From the NCBI RefSeq assembly GCF_016718685.1, contig NZ_JADKCX010000029.1, forward strand, positions 19,145-83,144: a stretch of DNA of 64,000 nucleotides, in the 5' to 3' direction. Below are positions 1-11,300 of this stretch, in pieces. The position numbers and the translations under genes are program-made. The notes beneath the pieces were generated by a model. It saw only the letters and a list, made by a program, of their open reading frames with translations, was not told the origin of the DNA and ran no database searches. This DNA is from Haliscomenobacter sp. (GTDB lineage Bacteria > Bacteroidota > Bacteroidia > Chitinophagales > Saprospiraceae). Numbering within the stretch: position 1 is the first letter of the stretch; every line of letters starts with the position of its first letter.

Positions 1-440
1 ATGACGTTGCCGCCACGGGTTATGATGTTGCCTGATACGCCTAGTTTCCAGGCGTACCCGTCGGTATTGCCCCCAATGCGCATCCAGTCGTTGACGCGCA
101 TGCTGCCGTTGACGTGGAGTTTAGCGTCAGGGTTGGTCAGGCCTATGCCAATGCGGTCGTTGTTGTCTGCACCTAACATAACTCGCCCACCACGGCTGAT
201 GACGTTGCCGGAGATGCCCAATTTCCAGGCATACCCGTCGGTATTGCCCCCGATACGTGCCCAATCATTGAAACGGACCCCGCCGCCCACATGGAGTTTT
301 GCATCGGGGTTGGCAACGCCAATACCGACGTTGGTAGTTGTGACGGTTGCGGTGTTGTTGTTGACTGGTTGCCATTGTCCATAAACGGAGCTGCAGATGT
401 TTACTGCAAAAAGAAAGCCAACCAAAGATTGCTTTTTCAT
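1..440 (-). CDS. Secreted protein with 59-residue tandem repeats (C-terminus outside window)
   Basis: Reading leftward from an ATG at 440, the protein opens with a signal peptide (MKKQSLVGFLFAVNICSS, then VYGQ) and runs off the window edge after about 146 residues. From about residue 38 it holds a 59-residue unit repeated almost twice, each copy containing NPDAKLHV, NDW.RIGGNTDGYAWKLG and a GG.V ending. Proteins of this layout in Bacteroidota are often large secreted or fibre-like proteins with 'NVGIG..NPDAKLHV' elements and a C-terminal peptidase S74 or type IX sorting domain, but the C-terminus is not visible. A long frame on the opposite strand is a shadow. The repeats and signal peptide are seen directly; function is unknown. 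Confidence 0.75.
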   Translation of the reverse strand, partial: MKKQSLVGFLFAVNICSSVYGQWQPVNNNTATVTTTNVGIGVANPDAKLHVGGGVRFNDWARIGGNTDGYAWKLGISGNVISRGGRVMLGADNNDRIGIGLTNPDAKLHVNGSMRVNDWMRIGGNTDGYAWKLGVSGNIITRGGNV

Positions 441-539
441 TTTAATGTGTTTTGATTAAATTTTAAATTTGTGTGCAATCATCTTGGAGAAATAAAAATG
501 GTGTGGCTTAACGGCTATTAAAAACGTGGATAAATAGAC

Positions 540-1127
540 TTAGTGGTCAGAAAAGTATTCATACGTAGTACCATCCGTTTTTTTCGAAGAAAAATACATA
601 AACGAACCATCACCCCCGAAACTGGTGGTTTCACCACTCCAAGGATTGTTTTTGTAATAAGAAGTAGCTTTTCCGCCTCGACCAAAACGAGCCTGGTACA
701 ACTGATAGACATTGCCAAGGGCAAAGGGAACATTTTCACTGCCAAAATTGCCATAAACGTCCATCCAGTAGCGCCCGGGAATGACCTGCATGAATGTTTG
801 AAAAACTGCCACATCTTGGGGATGAAGGTCGCGTCCATTGATGAATACCCCTGTACCTCCGCCGGAAGCATTGGACTTGAGTGAGCCACCAATATTGAGT
901 CCGGCGATACCAACTCCAGTGCAAGGGCCTCCTTTACGGCCAAAAGCACCCGTCATCCGGTCGTACCAATAATTGCCTGGTACAAACTTGACCTTATAGG
1001 CGGACTCCAGCTGGCTAATGGTTTGGGCAGCTACTACTTCGTCATTAATGATGAATTCTTTCATGGTATTTTGGGCATTTAAGGCCAGTCCAAAGGCCAG
1101 AGTGAACAACAGAGATAGGCATTTCAT
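540..1127 (-). CDS. Small secreted protein of unknown function
   Basis: About 195 residues. I chose the ATG at 1127 because it gives a clean signal peptide (MKCLSLLFTLAFGLALNAQ); an in-frame upstream start at 1208 would put a long non-hydrophobic tail in front. The mature part holds two related modules around PGNYWYDRMTGAFG and PGRYWMDVYGNFG, with a GGGTGVFINGRDLHPQDV stretch between. I recall this pattern from hypothetical secreted proteins of Bacteroidota and Myxococcota, but no function is known to me. It is transcribed leftward like the repeat protein downstream and is separated from the histidine kinase by a divergent gap of about 210 bases. Confidence 0.75.
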   Translation of the reverse strand: MKCLSLLFTLAFGLALNAQNTMKEFIINDEVVAAQTISQLESAYKVKFVPGNYWYDRMTGAFGRKGGPCTGVGIAGLNIGGSLKSNASGGGTGVFINGRDLHPQDVAVFQTFMQVIPGRYWMDVYGNFGSENVPFALGNVYQLYQARFGRGGKATSYYKNNPWSGETTSFGGDGSFMYFSSKKTDGTTYEYFSDH

Positions 1128-1338
1128 GTTCAGGAGATTTTGTGTGGTCAAAGATGTATTTGCTGAAATTGATACCACAAAATTAGGTGGGCATTGACCT
1201 CCGCACAATCCCTGAATGGCAGGGTTTTAAGCCGCAATAATTACCTGGATTCAGGTATATGATTTCTGCCAATACGCAGGTGGAAAAGCGCTACATTTGT
1301 TGTATTGTCTGGATGTCAAACTTTTACCTTTCGTAAAT

Positions 1339-3321
1339 ATGAATACACTTTTTTTTAGCCGAATAGGTCTTTTTTTGTATGCATTCCTGCTGATAATCAA
1401 GGCAAATGGACAAGCTGGCGATGCCTTGGCCGATAGCTTGAAACGTGAACTGAGCAAAGCCAAAGCCGACTCAAACCAGGTGAAATTATTGATGGATTTG
1501 GGTAATCAGGTAGGCTATTACGATGCAGCAGCAGCAATGAAATATGCCCAACAAGGCCTGACTTTGAGCAAAAAAATAAATTACCGCCTCGGACAGGCGC
1601 GTACCCACTATTTGATGGGCAATACCTATCTCGATTTGGGGAACTACAGACAGTCAAAAATACATTTGGATGAGGCTGAGCAACTATTTTCAGCCTTGAA
1701 AAGACCAGATATGTTGGGAAAAATTCAAAATGCCCGAGGCAATTGGTCGTATATGCAAAGTGATTTGCAGAGCGCCGCGTACCACTATACCAGGGCCGTT
1801 GAAACCTTCCATGCTTTGAAAGACACCGCTTTGGAAATCTTCCCCTATCAAAACCTGATCGCCTCTTTGGGGGAAACCAAGAACCACGAAAAAGCCATTG
1901 CCATGAGCAAACGTTTGCTCAAATTGGTTCAAAAACGCGGCGATAGTTTGCAAATGGCTTACTCTTACAATTACCTCATCAACAATTATTTGGCCTTGAA
2001 TCAAATGGATTCTGCCCAGAAATATGTTACAGATTTATTGAGATTTATTCAAAGTTCAATGGATTTGGGCTTGGCGGCAGATTCCTATAACGTCATCGGA
2101 TTGTATCATTTCAAACGCCAGGCTTACCACCAAGCGATTGCCAATTACCAATTGGCGCTGGACAAAGCCCTGCGTGGCCAATACCAGACCGCACAATACT
2201 ACCATGCTTTAGGACGAACTTATCTTCGACTCAATGCCTTGGATTCGGCTTACCTCTACTTACGCAAAGCCGAAACCCAGGCGCTGGTGGCCAATACTAA
2301 AGATGTATATTATCGGATTTGTCATGATTTAGGAAGCTATTTTGCAAAAAAAGAGGACTATTCTCAGGCTTATCGCTACTTACAAGAATATACAAAACTC
2401 AACGACAGTATTCTGGTAGCCGAAACCCGCCATTACACGGCCTACCTCGAAGCTGCTTTTGAAAACAGCAAAAAGGAGACTGAAATTTTGCAGCTCAAAA
2501 CGGCAGAATTGCAAAAAGACCTGGCCATCAAAAAACGCAATAACTATCTGATAGTGACCCTAGGTTTACTGGCTTTGGGAGGCATCTTTTTTGGTTTGAA
2601 AGTACGCAACGACCAAACCCGTCGCAAACTGCTGGAGCAGGACAAAAAATTGCAAGCCGAAAAAATCCTTTCCCTGGAAAAAGAACAACAAGTAAGCTCG
2701 CTACAGTCTATGATCACTGGCCAGGAATCAGAACGCAACCGTATTGCCAAAGACCTGCATGATGGCCTTGGAGGCTTGTTTTCTACCGTAAAAATGTATT
2801 TCAGTACCTTGCAACACGAGCAACCTATCCTGGGAGAAAACCCGCTTTTCCAAAAAAGTATGGAACTAACCCATACTGCCTCCGTTGAATTGCGCCGCAT
2901 AGCCCACAACCTCATGCCCGAAGTACTGATGAAACTGGGTTTGATCAACGCCATTCAGGATTTGTGCAACAACATCAATACCAGTCGTTTGTTAAACATC
3001 AGCCTGCAAGCTTACGGGATGGAAAAAAGATTGAATCCCAACACCGAAATCATGCTTTACCGCATCGTACAGGAATTGCTCAATAACATCATCAAACATG
3101 CGCAAGCGACCGAAGCCATCATTCAATTCAACCAACATCAGGAACGATTAAACATCACCATCGAAGACAATGGCCAGGGGTTTAACGCCAACGAAGACAA
3201 TACAGGGGCGGGCCTCAGCACCATTAAAAGCAGGGTCAATTACCTCAATGGAGCACTCAACATCGACTCTACCCAAGGAGTAGGCACTACGGTGATGATG
3301 GAGTTTGTATTGGAAAGTTGA
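1339..3321 (+). CDS. TPR-containing sensor histidine kinase (NarL/DesK-type HisKA_3)
   Basis: About 660 residues. The ATG at 1339 gives a signal-like N-terminus (MNTLFFSRIGLFLYAFLLII). Then come several tetratricopeptide repeats in the periplasm (about residues 40-370), a coiled stretch, one membrane helix near residues 400-420 (YLIVTLGLLALGGIFFGLKV), a HisKA_3 dimerisation box with the phosphoacceptor histidine at about 474 (RIAKDLHDGLGG), and a HATPase_c domain with its N box (QELLNNIIKHA), DNGQGF and GAGLSTIKSRV motifs. Kinases of this architecture sense envelope or nutrient cues and phosphorylate LuxR/NarL-type regulators. The response regulator directly downstream is the probable partner. 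The signal is not evident from sequence. Confidence 0.92.
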   Translation: MNTLFFSRIGLFLYAFLLIIKANGQAGDALADSLKRELSKAKADSNQVKLLMDLGNQVGYYDAAAAMKYAQQGLTLSKKINYRLGQARTHYLMGNTYLDLGNYRQSKIHLDEAEQLFSALKRPDMLGKIQNARGNWSYMQSDLQSAAYHYTRAVETFHALKDTALEIFPYQNLIASLGETKNHEKAIAMSKRLLKLVQKRGDSLQMAYSYNYLINNYLALNQMDSAQKYVTDLLRFIQSSMDLGLAADSYNVIGLYHFKRQAYHQAIANYQLALDKALRGQYQTAQYYHALGRTYLRLNALDSAYLYLRKAETQALVANTKDVYYRICHDLGSYFAKKEDYSQAYRYLQEYTKLNDSILVAETRHYTAYLEAAFENSKKETEILQLKTAELQKDLAIKKRNNYLIVTLGLLALGGIFFGLKVRNDQTRRKLLEQDKKLQAEKILSLEKEQQVSSLQSMITGQESERNRIAKDLHDGLGGLFSTVKMYFSTLQHEQPILGENPLFQKSMELTHTASVELRRIAHNLMPEVLMKLGLINAIQDLCNNINTSRLLNISLQAYGMEKRLNPNTEIMLYRIVQELLNNIIKHAQATEAIIQFNQHQERLNITIEDNGQGFNANEDNTGAGLSTIKSRVNYLNGALNIDSTQGVGTTVMMEFVLES

Positions 3322-3441
3322 GGAGTTGAGAAGGTTGAGGAGTTGAGGCTGAGCTCGCGACATGGAGCGAAATTCTAAATTTGAACTTAAAGCTTTGTCA
3401 AAGTCGCTCGCGGCAGCCTCAACCCCTCAACCTTCAACTTC
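3315..3441. repeat. Intergenic inverted repeat, GTTGAGG-type units
   Basis: The left arm just before and past the kinase stop is a run of AGTTGAGG-like units (3315-3351). The right arm (3414-3441) is its complement, CCTCAACCCCTCAACC. The arms can fold into an imperfect stem around a loop of about 60 bases. It belongs to the same family as the elements near 12570, 33505, 36311, 37417, 44219 and 48224. Confidence 0.75.
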
Positions 3442-3462
3442 CACACTTTTTATCTTTGTAAA

Positions 3463-4098
3463 ATGACAAACATTCTGGTCATCGATGATCATCCCCTGAT
3501 TACAGACGGGATCAAAACCATGTTGGCAGCACATATGGAAATTGTTGTAGCAGCTTCTGTGAAAACAGCAAAAGAGGCTTTGGTTTTGCTGGAACAAAGG
3601 ACTTTTGACATCATTTTGCTGGACATCAGTTTGCCCGATGGGGATGGTTTGACGCTGTGTGCGGAGATCCGCAAGACCAATAAGCAGAGCAAAATCATCG
3701 GCTTATCTTCCACCAATGAAACGGGCATCATCACCCAATTCCTGCAACGCGGCGGCAATGGCTATTTGCTCAAAAACATGGAACGACAGGAGTTGATTGA
3801 AGCGATTGAACAGGTACAGGTGGGTAAAATTTACCTTTGCAAAGGTGCCAACGAAAAAATCTTGGAGCAATACCGAAACATTGACGTCGCCACCCAACAA
3901 GTGCCTGTTTTGACTCGCCGTGAAACGGAAATTCTACAACTCTTGAATGAGGGCTTGACTGGCCCACAAATCGCCAAACAACTTTTTCTAAGTCCACTCA
4001 CCGTGGAAACGCACCGCAAAAATTTGATGCAGAAATTCAATGCCAACAATGCACAGATGTTGTTGAAGCTGGCCAGGCAAAATCGTTTAATAGAATAG
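3463..4098 (+). CDS. LuxR/NarL-family response regulator
   Basis: 211 residues with a receiver domain at the N-terminus (acidic pair D8/D9, phosphoacceptor D54 in ILLDISLPDGDG, and a conserved K near 105) and a C-terminal LuxR-type helix-turn-helix from about residue 145 (LTRRETEILQLLNEGLTGPQIA). Length and layout are typical of the NarL/FixJ class. It follows the HisKA_3 kinase by about 140 bases on the same strand, so the two probably form one two-component system. The separating gap holds an inverted repeat, so some transcription may stop between them. Target genes cannot be read from the sequence. Confidence 0.93.
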   Translation: MTNILVIDDHPLITDGIKTMLAAHMEIVVAASVKTAKEALVLLEQRTFDIILLDISLPDGDGLTLCAEIRKTNKQSKIIGLSSTNETGIITQFLQRGGNGYLLKNMERQELIEAIEQVQVGKIYLCKGANEKILEQYRNIDVATQQVPVLTRRETEILQLLNEGLTGPQIAKQLFLSPLTVETHRKNLMQKFNANNAQMLLKLARQNRLIE

Positions 4099-4108
4099 TG
4101 CTTATAAC

Positions 4109-4147
4109 AAAAAACGGGCTTGATGCCATGCACCAAACCCGTTTTTT
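4109..4147. terminator. Bidirectional intrinsic terminator
   Basis: A stem of AAAAAACGGG with CCCGTTTTTT (plus a partial TTG/CAA extension) sits between the convergent response regulator and ammonium transporter genes. An A run on one side and a T run on the other allow it to work for both strands. Confidence 0.85.
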
Positions 4148-4168
4148 GTGGTGGAAATAAATTCCGTA

Positions 4169-5515
4169 TTACATGGCCAATTCGACCACAGTTTCTTCGT
4201 GTTGGCTGATGTCCAGACCTTCTTCTTCCTGATCTTCAGATACACGCAGTGGAGAAATCAAGTTGGTCAATTTGTACACCAACCAGGAACCTACACCCGT
4301 ATAAGCAACCACGATTGCGAGGGCAATTAAGTGGCTGATCAACAGTTTAGGGCTGCCAGTAGCAATTACGCCACCGAATGCCTCAGTAGCAAAGATGGCA
4401 GTCATCAACATCCCGACGATACCACCAATACCATGGCAAGGGAATACATCCAAGGTATCGTCCAGGCTAGTACGAGACTTGCGCACTACTGCATAATTGG
4501 ATACAGTTGCAGCTACGGCACCAATCAACATACTTGGTCCAAAGTTGATGTAACCACAAGCAGGCGTGATGGCAACCAGACCTACTACCGCACCGATACA
4601 AGCACCCAAAGCGGAAGGTTTCCGACCACGCATGGTGTCTACCAGAATCCAGGCAATCGCAGCAGCAGCAGAAGCGAGGTTGGTGTTCACAAAAGCAGTT
4701 ACGGCCTGGCCATTTGCTGCCAAAGCTGAACCCCCGTTGAATCCGAACCAGCCGAACCACAGTAAACCAGTACCCAGGATCACATAAGGTGTGTACAATA
4801 CCGCGTGAGATTGGCCTTCAATGTGGGTTTTTCTTCTACCCAGTACTCTTGCACCAATCAGGGCAGCGATACCCGCAGAGATGTGTACTACGGTTCCACC
4901 TGCAAAGTCCAGAACACCCATTTTGAACAAAAATCCTTCTGGATGCCATGCCCAGTGTGCCAGTGGCGCATAAATCAGGATACTCCAGAGTACAATGAAA
5001 ATGATGTAGCTCCAGAAACGCACCCGCTCAGCAAAAGAACCAGTGATCAGGGCTGGAGTAATGATTGCAAACTTCAACTGGAAGGCTGCAAACAGTACAA
5101 AAGGAATGCCTTGGTTGATGCCAGTGTTGGCGGCAGGTGCAGTACCTACTCCATTGAACATGAAGTGGGTCATTGGGTTGCCTACAAAACCGCCGATTGA
5201 ATCACCAAAGGCTAGGCTAAATCCTACTACATACCAGATCACGCTAATAATGCCTAGCGCAATAAAGCTTTGTAGCATTGTGGAGATGATGTTTTTGGGA
5301 CTTACCATGCCACCGTAGAAGAAAGAAAGTCCAGGTGTCATCAGCAGTACCATACTGGAGGCGACCAGCATCCACGCGACGTTTCCTGAATCAAATGTTA
5401 CTCCCTCAGCCGGTGTTGGAAATGAGGCCGGATAAACCGACGCGATGGCAGAGATGATGAGGAGCAGCACAAAGCTGAACGTAGCCATCGGCTTGTTCGT
5501 AATCAATTGTGTCAT
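4169..5515 (-). CDS. amt: Ammonium transporter (Amt family)
   Basis: 448 residues with about eleven to twelve hydrophobic segments. Family hallmarks are visible: AWMLVASSMVLLMTPGLSFF with FYGGMV, the twin conducting histidines in DFAGGTVVHISAG and VFPCHGIGGIVG, and GFNGGSALAANG. The protein conducts ammonia or ammonium across the inner membrane. The N-terminus may be a cleaved signal peptide (MATFSFVLLLIISAIASVYP), in which case the ATG nine codons in is an alternative start. No glnK is adjacent, which is unusual because amt and glnK often travel together. The C-terminal tail is acidic (SEDQEEEGLD). Confidence 0.95.
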   Translation of the reverse strand: MTQLITNKPMATFSFVLLLIISAIASVYPASFPTPAEGVTFDSGNVAWMLVASSMVLLMTPGLSFFYGGMVSPKNIISTMLQSFIALGIISVIWYVVGFSLAFGDSIGGFVGNPMTHFMFNGVGTAPAANTGINQGIPFVLFAAFQLKFAIITPALITGSFAERVRFWSYIIFIVLWSILIYAPLAHWAWHPEGFLFKMGVLDFAGGTVVHISAGIAALIGARVLGRRKTHIEGQSHAVLYTPYVILGTGLLWFGWFGFNGGSALAANGQAVTAFVNTNLASAAAAIAWILVDTMRGRKPSALGACIGAVVGLVAITPACGYINFGPSMLIGAVAATVSNYAVVRKSRTSLDDTLDVFPCHGIGGIVGMLMTAIFATEAFGGVIATGSPKLLISHLIALAIVVAYTGVGSWLVYKLTNLISPLRVSEDQEEEGLDISQHEETVVELAM

Positions 5516-5593
5516 ACCGTTTCCGATTTAAAGCTTTAGTTGAATAATCTTAAAGCAGTTAAAAAATAGTTTGGTGTTGCTTTAGTTGTATTG

Positions 5594-5628
5594 CAAAAGT
5601 ACAAGTAATTCTTTGAAATATTCCCAAA
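5594..5628 (-). promoter_or_regulatory. Candidate Bacteroidota promoter for amt
   Basis: Read on the minus strand, TTTG (5628-5625) precedes TACTTTTG (5601-5594) by 23 bases. This fits the Bacteroidota housekeeping pattern TTTG / TAnnTTTG, about 80 bases upstream of the amt start. The call is by pattern only. Confidence 0.45.
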
Positions 5629-5703
5629 ACCATGCCGGGAATTTTAGCTTAATTGAAAATTAAGAATAAAAAAGCAGAATCGGGGGGGCAAAAAAAATAA
5701 TTT

Positions 5704-8107
5704 TCAAGGAATCGCCCCCTTGGCACAAATTTCTTTGGCAGCTACAGCAATCCCTCGTTCTTCAACGTTGAGTAAATCCGTGATGAAAGGCTGTTTTTGG
5801 CTTGCCCGCCGGGTTGATTGGTCCAAAACTGGATGCGGAAAGCTGTTGACCGCTGGCCTCAATGCCTTCAAAAGTAACCACGGGCTCCGGTTGAGTCAGG
5901 ATGGCTTCTTCCCGAATGGAGCAGGCTTTGGCCATTTCCATCACCCGTTTGGGGTCAGAATTGGCATTGGTGCGAATGGGCAGTTCGTGCATCCGGGGGC
6001 CTGCCGACCAACTGTGGCTGGTCACCTGTTTGTTGACCAAATCGGTATTGGGGACCACTAAAATGCCCCCGTCAATTTTTCGAATGGTGCAACTGCGCAA
6101 TTTAATCTCCAGAATTTCGCCTTCTTCACCATTGACAATGACGATATCACCTACCCGGAAAGGGCGTTCAAAAATCAGGATCAACCCGGCCAGGATATTG
6201 GCGGCGAAGTTTTGCAAACCAAAGCCGAGCCCAATGGCCAGAGCGCCAATGACCAGACTCAGTTTTTGTAAATCGAAACCGACGTATGCCGCAGCCAATA
6301 AAAAGCCCAAAAAGACCAAAAAATAATGTACCAGGTGCCCAATTGCCATAGGTACCCCATATTCAAACTTGAAACGCTCCAGAATTTCGTCTTCTAAAAG
6401 GTATTTCAGCAGCCTGCCGATCAACCAGGCACCAACGATGATACCCGTAAAGCCCAATACGCCACCAACGGTAAGTCGAATGGCCCCAAAACTATATCCG
6501 GCATTCCAGAATTGGCCAAAAGCGTATTCCAACGGCCCCAAAAGCCGGAGTGCATTGAGTGCAAATCCAATCCAGACCAAAACCCCGGCAATGCGCAACA
6601 ACTTACTTGAACTGCTCAGAAAAGTGCCCCGGTCTTGGGCAGCAGCGCTGCCTTCTTCCAGTGGACGCAGGCTGAGCACAAAGCGCAGGAGCCCTTCAAT
6701 AACCATGGTGGCACTAAAAATGATCAATCCGGTGAGGATGGTTTTTTCAAGTGACAAGTTAAATACCTCCGCCAGGGTGTCGTACCCGGCAATATTGCCC
6801 AATGCCGCCATACTGGCTACCACCAAAAAGATCGGTGCGGCAAACTGCATGATGCGGGCAAACACAGCACTGGTCAGCGGCTCGCGGAACCATTGACGGT
6901 CGCGGAAACCCACCGAAAACACAAACAAACCCAATAGGATACTTTCCAGCAGGATGAACCAACGGAAGATGACCTGATTGGCAATGGCCGATTTGAGCAT
7001 GAGGTGTGCAAAAAACAGCGCCCCCACCAGATAAATGCTCCAGCGGATATTCGGAATGACAAAACGCGGCACGATGACCACAAAAGGCACCACCAAGGCC
7101 ATCACGATCATTTCGCTGAACACAGAGGGCCGATTGGGATACAATAAAGGTGTCATCAGGAGCGTGATCAAAAAGGCCGTGGTCAGGGGTTTGGAAAAAA
7201 CGATCTCCGTAGCCAGATTGAATTCATTTTGCCGATTGTATTTGCGGTCTTTTTTGAAAAAGGAATTGCCGAGCATAAAAAACAGTCCGATGCCCAAAAA
7301 CAACATCAGGTGCAGAAACATCCGATCGCGGTTGTTGCGCAAAAACTCGTTGAATTCCTTTTTGAAATAATCCAGGGCAACCTGGCGATAACTTTGCTCA
7401 GCGCTGGATTGGCCACTGACCGGCAGCTCCAGCAGGGTTTGGCGGCGGTTGCTGAGCATACTTTGCAATTCCAACTTTTCAAGTCCCTCCATATTGGCCA
7501 GGTGGTATTGGTGCAATAGCTTTTGATCGAGCACACTGCTTTGCAGGCTCAACAACTCATTGGAGCGCCGCAGCAGCGCCGAGTCGGCTTTATACAGTTC
7601 CAATTGCAGGGAATCCACCCGTTGACGCACTTCGATGGGGATGTCTTTGGAAAAAGAAAGCTCGGTCAAATCCCAGATGGTTTTCTTTTTGCTGAGTTCA
7701 TCACGCAGGTTCTGCAATTGAGTCGAATACCTTTGCAGGCGGTTTTCGTCGGACTGCGACTGGCGCCAATACCTGCGCCACCGCGCGGCCAAACTTCCAC
7801 TGATGCGGCTCGACACTTGTTGTTCCCACACGTAATTGGAGGTCTTTTGCAGGCTATCGGCTGCCCGACGCAGCGAATCGACGGATGCTTGCACCTCGCT
7901 CAAAACCGCACTGCGCAGCAATGCTGGTCGCAATTGGTTGCGCAGAAACAATTCGGAATTGCCCAGCTCTTCGGCCAGTTCCGGAATGGGAATGGGGTTG
8001 TTTTGCCTGGCTGTGTCACCTGGCACCTCGGTAGATTGGGCGAAAAGAGGCAGGGTAAAGAGGGTCAGAAGCAATGCAATGGAATAGCCTCGCGTTGATT
8101 TGCACAT
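5704..8107 (-). CDS. MscS-family mechanosensitive ion channel (apparent frameshift near the C-terminus)
   Basis: About 800 residues. It has a signal peptide (MCKSTRGYSIALLLTLFTLP), a periplasmic coiled-coil region (residues 30-270), about eight to ten membrane helices, and the MscS core (GLGFGLQNFAANILAGLILI, then FERPFRVGDIV). It is a large MscS-like (MscK/YbiO type) channel that would release solutes on hypo-osmotic shock. The main frame ends after VVTFEGIEASGQQLS followed by unrelated residues. The +1 frame continues with VLDQSTRRASQKQPF and ITDLLNVEERGI to a stop at 5704, which is the expected MscS C-terminus. I therefore infer an indel at about 5822-5850 and give the full span. Confidence 0.85.
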
Positions 8108-8345
8108 ATTTGCAGCGAATTATGGGCGGAAAGGTAGCGAGAAAATGGGAATTTTTTTTGTTTGGTCACGAGAAGTAAACTTTTACAAAACCCTAAAAAT
8201 TTGCTTTGTTTTTAAAAAGACCAAACTTTTCTTCCCCCAAAACCATTTATTACCCAAATGCGCGTTAATTTTGAGCGAGCGGTACTGCTTTTACAACGAA
8301 AGGAGTGCAGTTCAAGCTTTGTAAGGCGATCTATCAAACTAAACT

Positions 8346-11300
8346 ATGCGATTATTGTATGCTGCCGCATGGTTGTATTGGATAATTGTGGGGGCGTGGA
8401 ATGCGACCCTGCCACAAATGTCATCTTCATGGTCGCCCGCATCGCCCCAAAGTCGTCCCCTCGCCTTGAGTTGCCGTCAGGATCTCGTTTTTTCTCTCGA
8501 TGAGTTTTGTCAGGTTAACCTCAGTCCGCAGCAAGTACTGTTGGGTGGGGATGGAAACACGGATTGGAGCCGTCTGCAGGTTATTGTCAACGACCGCAAT
8601 CCTTTCAACAGCAATGTAGTAGATGGAGCGGGGCGTTTTGCCTACCTGGTTAGAGATAACCTCAATGGCAACATCATTTGCCAGAGCACTCTGCTTGCAG
8701 AAGACAAAGCAAAACCCTTGATCAAAAGCACCGATTGGGATTTAAAAACCACCGAATGGTTGTGTTTTGACATCGACAGCATCCTCAATGTACCCGCCTC
8801 CTGGCATGATCCGAATTACAAGTATTACACGGGCCAGGCCGTTTTTGCCGACAATTGCGGCCGCGTACTTAACTTCAAAGTCAAGGATGAGGTGGTTGTT
8901 GGCGATTGTGACAGTAGTTTTTTTGTAAAAATTTACCGCAATTTTTCGGTCGAAGACTTGGCGGGTAATCGCAGGGATACCACCCAACTCATCGTGTTGT
9001 TGCGTCCCGATTGGAAAAAATTGATTTACCCCCGCGATACGGCCATTCATTCCTGTATTCCTGAAGGGATACGCACGCCCATGTTGTATCCATTCTGGAT
9101 CAATGGGGTAGGGGACACCACCATTTTTAACCACGAATATTGCAGCCTGACGATTCAACGGGAAGTGAGTGAAATCTTGATTTGTCGCCGGGGCCGGAAA
9201 GTTGTGCAAACCTTGAAAATTTTTGATTGGTGTGCCGGACAAATTGTGCACACCGATACCACTTTGATCAAAATTGGCGATTTGGAAGCGCCAGTCATCA
9301 GCAAGCCGTCCAAACCGATTGTGGTTTCAACCCAGCCAATGGATTGTACCGCTTCGATTCCGATTACTCCTGATCAGTTGCAACGCAGCTACCAAATCGG
9401 ATTCAGCGATTGTGATGCAGTACAACTGACGGTAAAAGTAAAATCTTACGTTTTTCGACCCAGTGTAGGGGATTCGGTATGGCGCGATGCCGTGTACCCC
9501 ATCAGCAATGGTGTAATGGGCAGTGTTCCGGTAGGCAAACACCGGTTTATTTTTTATGCCAGCGATCCTTGTTTCAATAGCCGTACCGACTCGCTGGAGT
9601 TACAGGTAAAAGATAAAATTGCGCCCCAGATGCGCTGCGACAATACCATCCGGGTCAGCATCAGCAATGGCTACGACCGCCTCACCGTAGCTGACATCGA
9701 TGAAGGCAGTACTGATAATTGTGCTTTATTGTCCTTAAAGGTACGCCGGGTAATTCCGACGTCCTGTACCGTTAATTTTGATGATAACCTTAATGGTGTA
9801 ATCGATACTTCCGATGCTGTAACGTTGGAAAATGGCATTTTTTATACCCTTCCCGCCGATCGGGTAGAATTCTTTTGTTGCGATGTGGGCACTAAAGTAC
9901 GGGTTGAATTGATTGGCCGCGATGCCGCCGGGAACATCAGTAGATGTTGGATGGACGTAACGGTGGAGGATAAAACCCTGCTGCAATGTGCCGTTCCCGC
10001 AGATACCAGTACGCTTTGCAGCGACATCAACCTGAGTAATTTTAACAATTATGGTGCAGCGCGGGTATTGAACGATCCCTGTGGTTTGCTGAGCCTGGTG
10101 GCTTTGCCTACACTCGACAAACGCAACAATTGCGGGGTGGGTACCATCACCAGACGCTGGCAGGTGGTACGCAATTTGGGCAAACCCAATGAACAACGTA
10201 GCCCGGAATGTTACCAGGTCATTACCGTAAGTGCAATTCGAGATTATACGATTCGTTTTCCCCGTGATACCTCTCGTCCACTGTTTGCAAATCCCACCAG
10301 GCAACACCTTGTTGCACCAGGAAAATGGCTGCAATATTCTGGCTTTCAACGTTACTGATGTGCGCTTCACGGCCAGTGGACAGGAATGTTATAAGATCTT
10401 CCGTACCTGGTCGATCATCAACTGGTGTGAATACGTGGACGGTACGGAACCGGTGGTTTTGGACCGTGATTACGACGGCGATGGGGAACGGGGCAATACA
10501 TCTTTCTGGTTATTGATACACCCCGATGGACATACTTATATCGACCAGGATAAAATCGTCGACAATAAAATTCCGAATAGCCAGGGCTACTGGACGAGTA
10601 GCAAAGAACGTCCCTTGCTCAAATCGCGGGGAATCTGGGAGTATACCCAAGTGATTAAGGTGTTCGACGATGAGGCACCCAAAATCACCTTGATTGGCAG
10701 CCGCATTTTTGACGCCCGCAACAACGATTGTACCGGAGATGTCAACTATACTTTTTCCATCGCCGAAAACTGTAATGCCCAGAATTTACAGATTCAGGTC
10801 TTCTACGATGAAAAAGCCGATGGAAAAGTTGACCGTACCCTTAAACCAACCGGGACTTATCCACGATTTCGCATTCAAGAAAAATTACCCATTGGTATCC
10901 ACAAAATTGAAATTGTTGCAGCGGATGGTTGTGGCAATACCAGCCGGGAAATGCTACAAATTGAAATCCGAGATGTAAAAGGGCCTTCGCCCATTTGTAT
11001 CAATGGCCTGGTGGTTGAGCTCATGCCACTACCGCAAGAAGAAGACATTGATGGTGATGGTGATCTGGATGCGGGCGCAGCCCTGATTTGGGCCAAAGAT
11101 TTTGTAGCCAGCAAAGTTGAAGATTGTTCGGGAATCGTAGGCTATTCGATTCATCGAGCAGATGACATAGAAAGTGGCAAAGAAAAACCTGATCCCAATC
11201 ATACTGGTATCGCCCTAACTTGCGATGACCGATATACGGTACTGGTTTACGTTTACGCCTGGGATATCCATGGCAATTATGGGTATTGTGAAACCTACGT

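Noticed and set aside
1..384. Long open frame on the plus strand at the window start
   Set aside because: It lies opposite the minus-strand repeat gene, whose signal peptide and 59-residue repeats are convincing; the plus frame is its shadow.
5640..5703. Short G7 and A8 runs after the MscS gene as a phase-variation tract
   Set aside because: Too short and not placed before a start codon.
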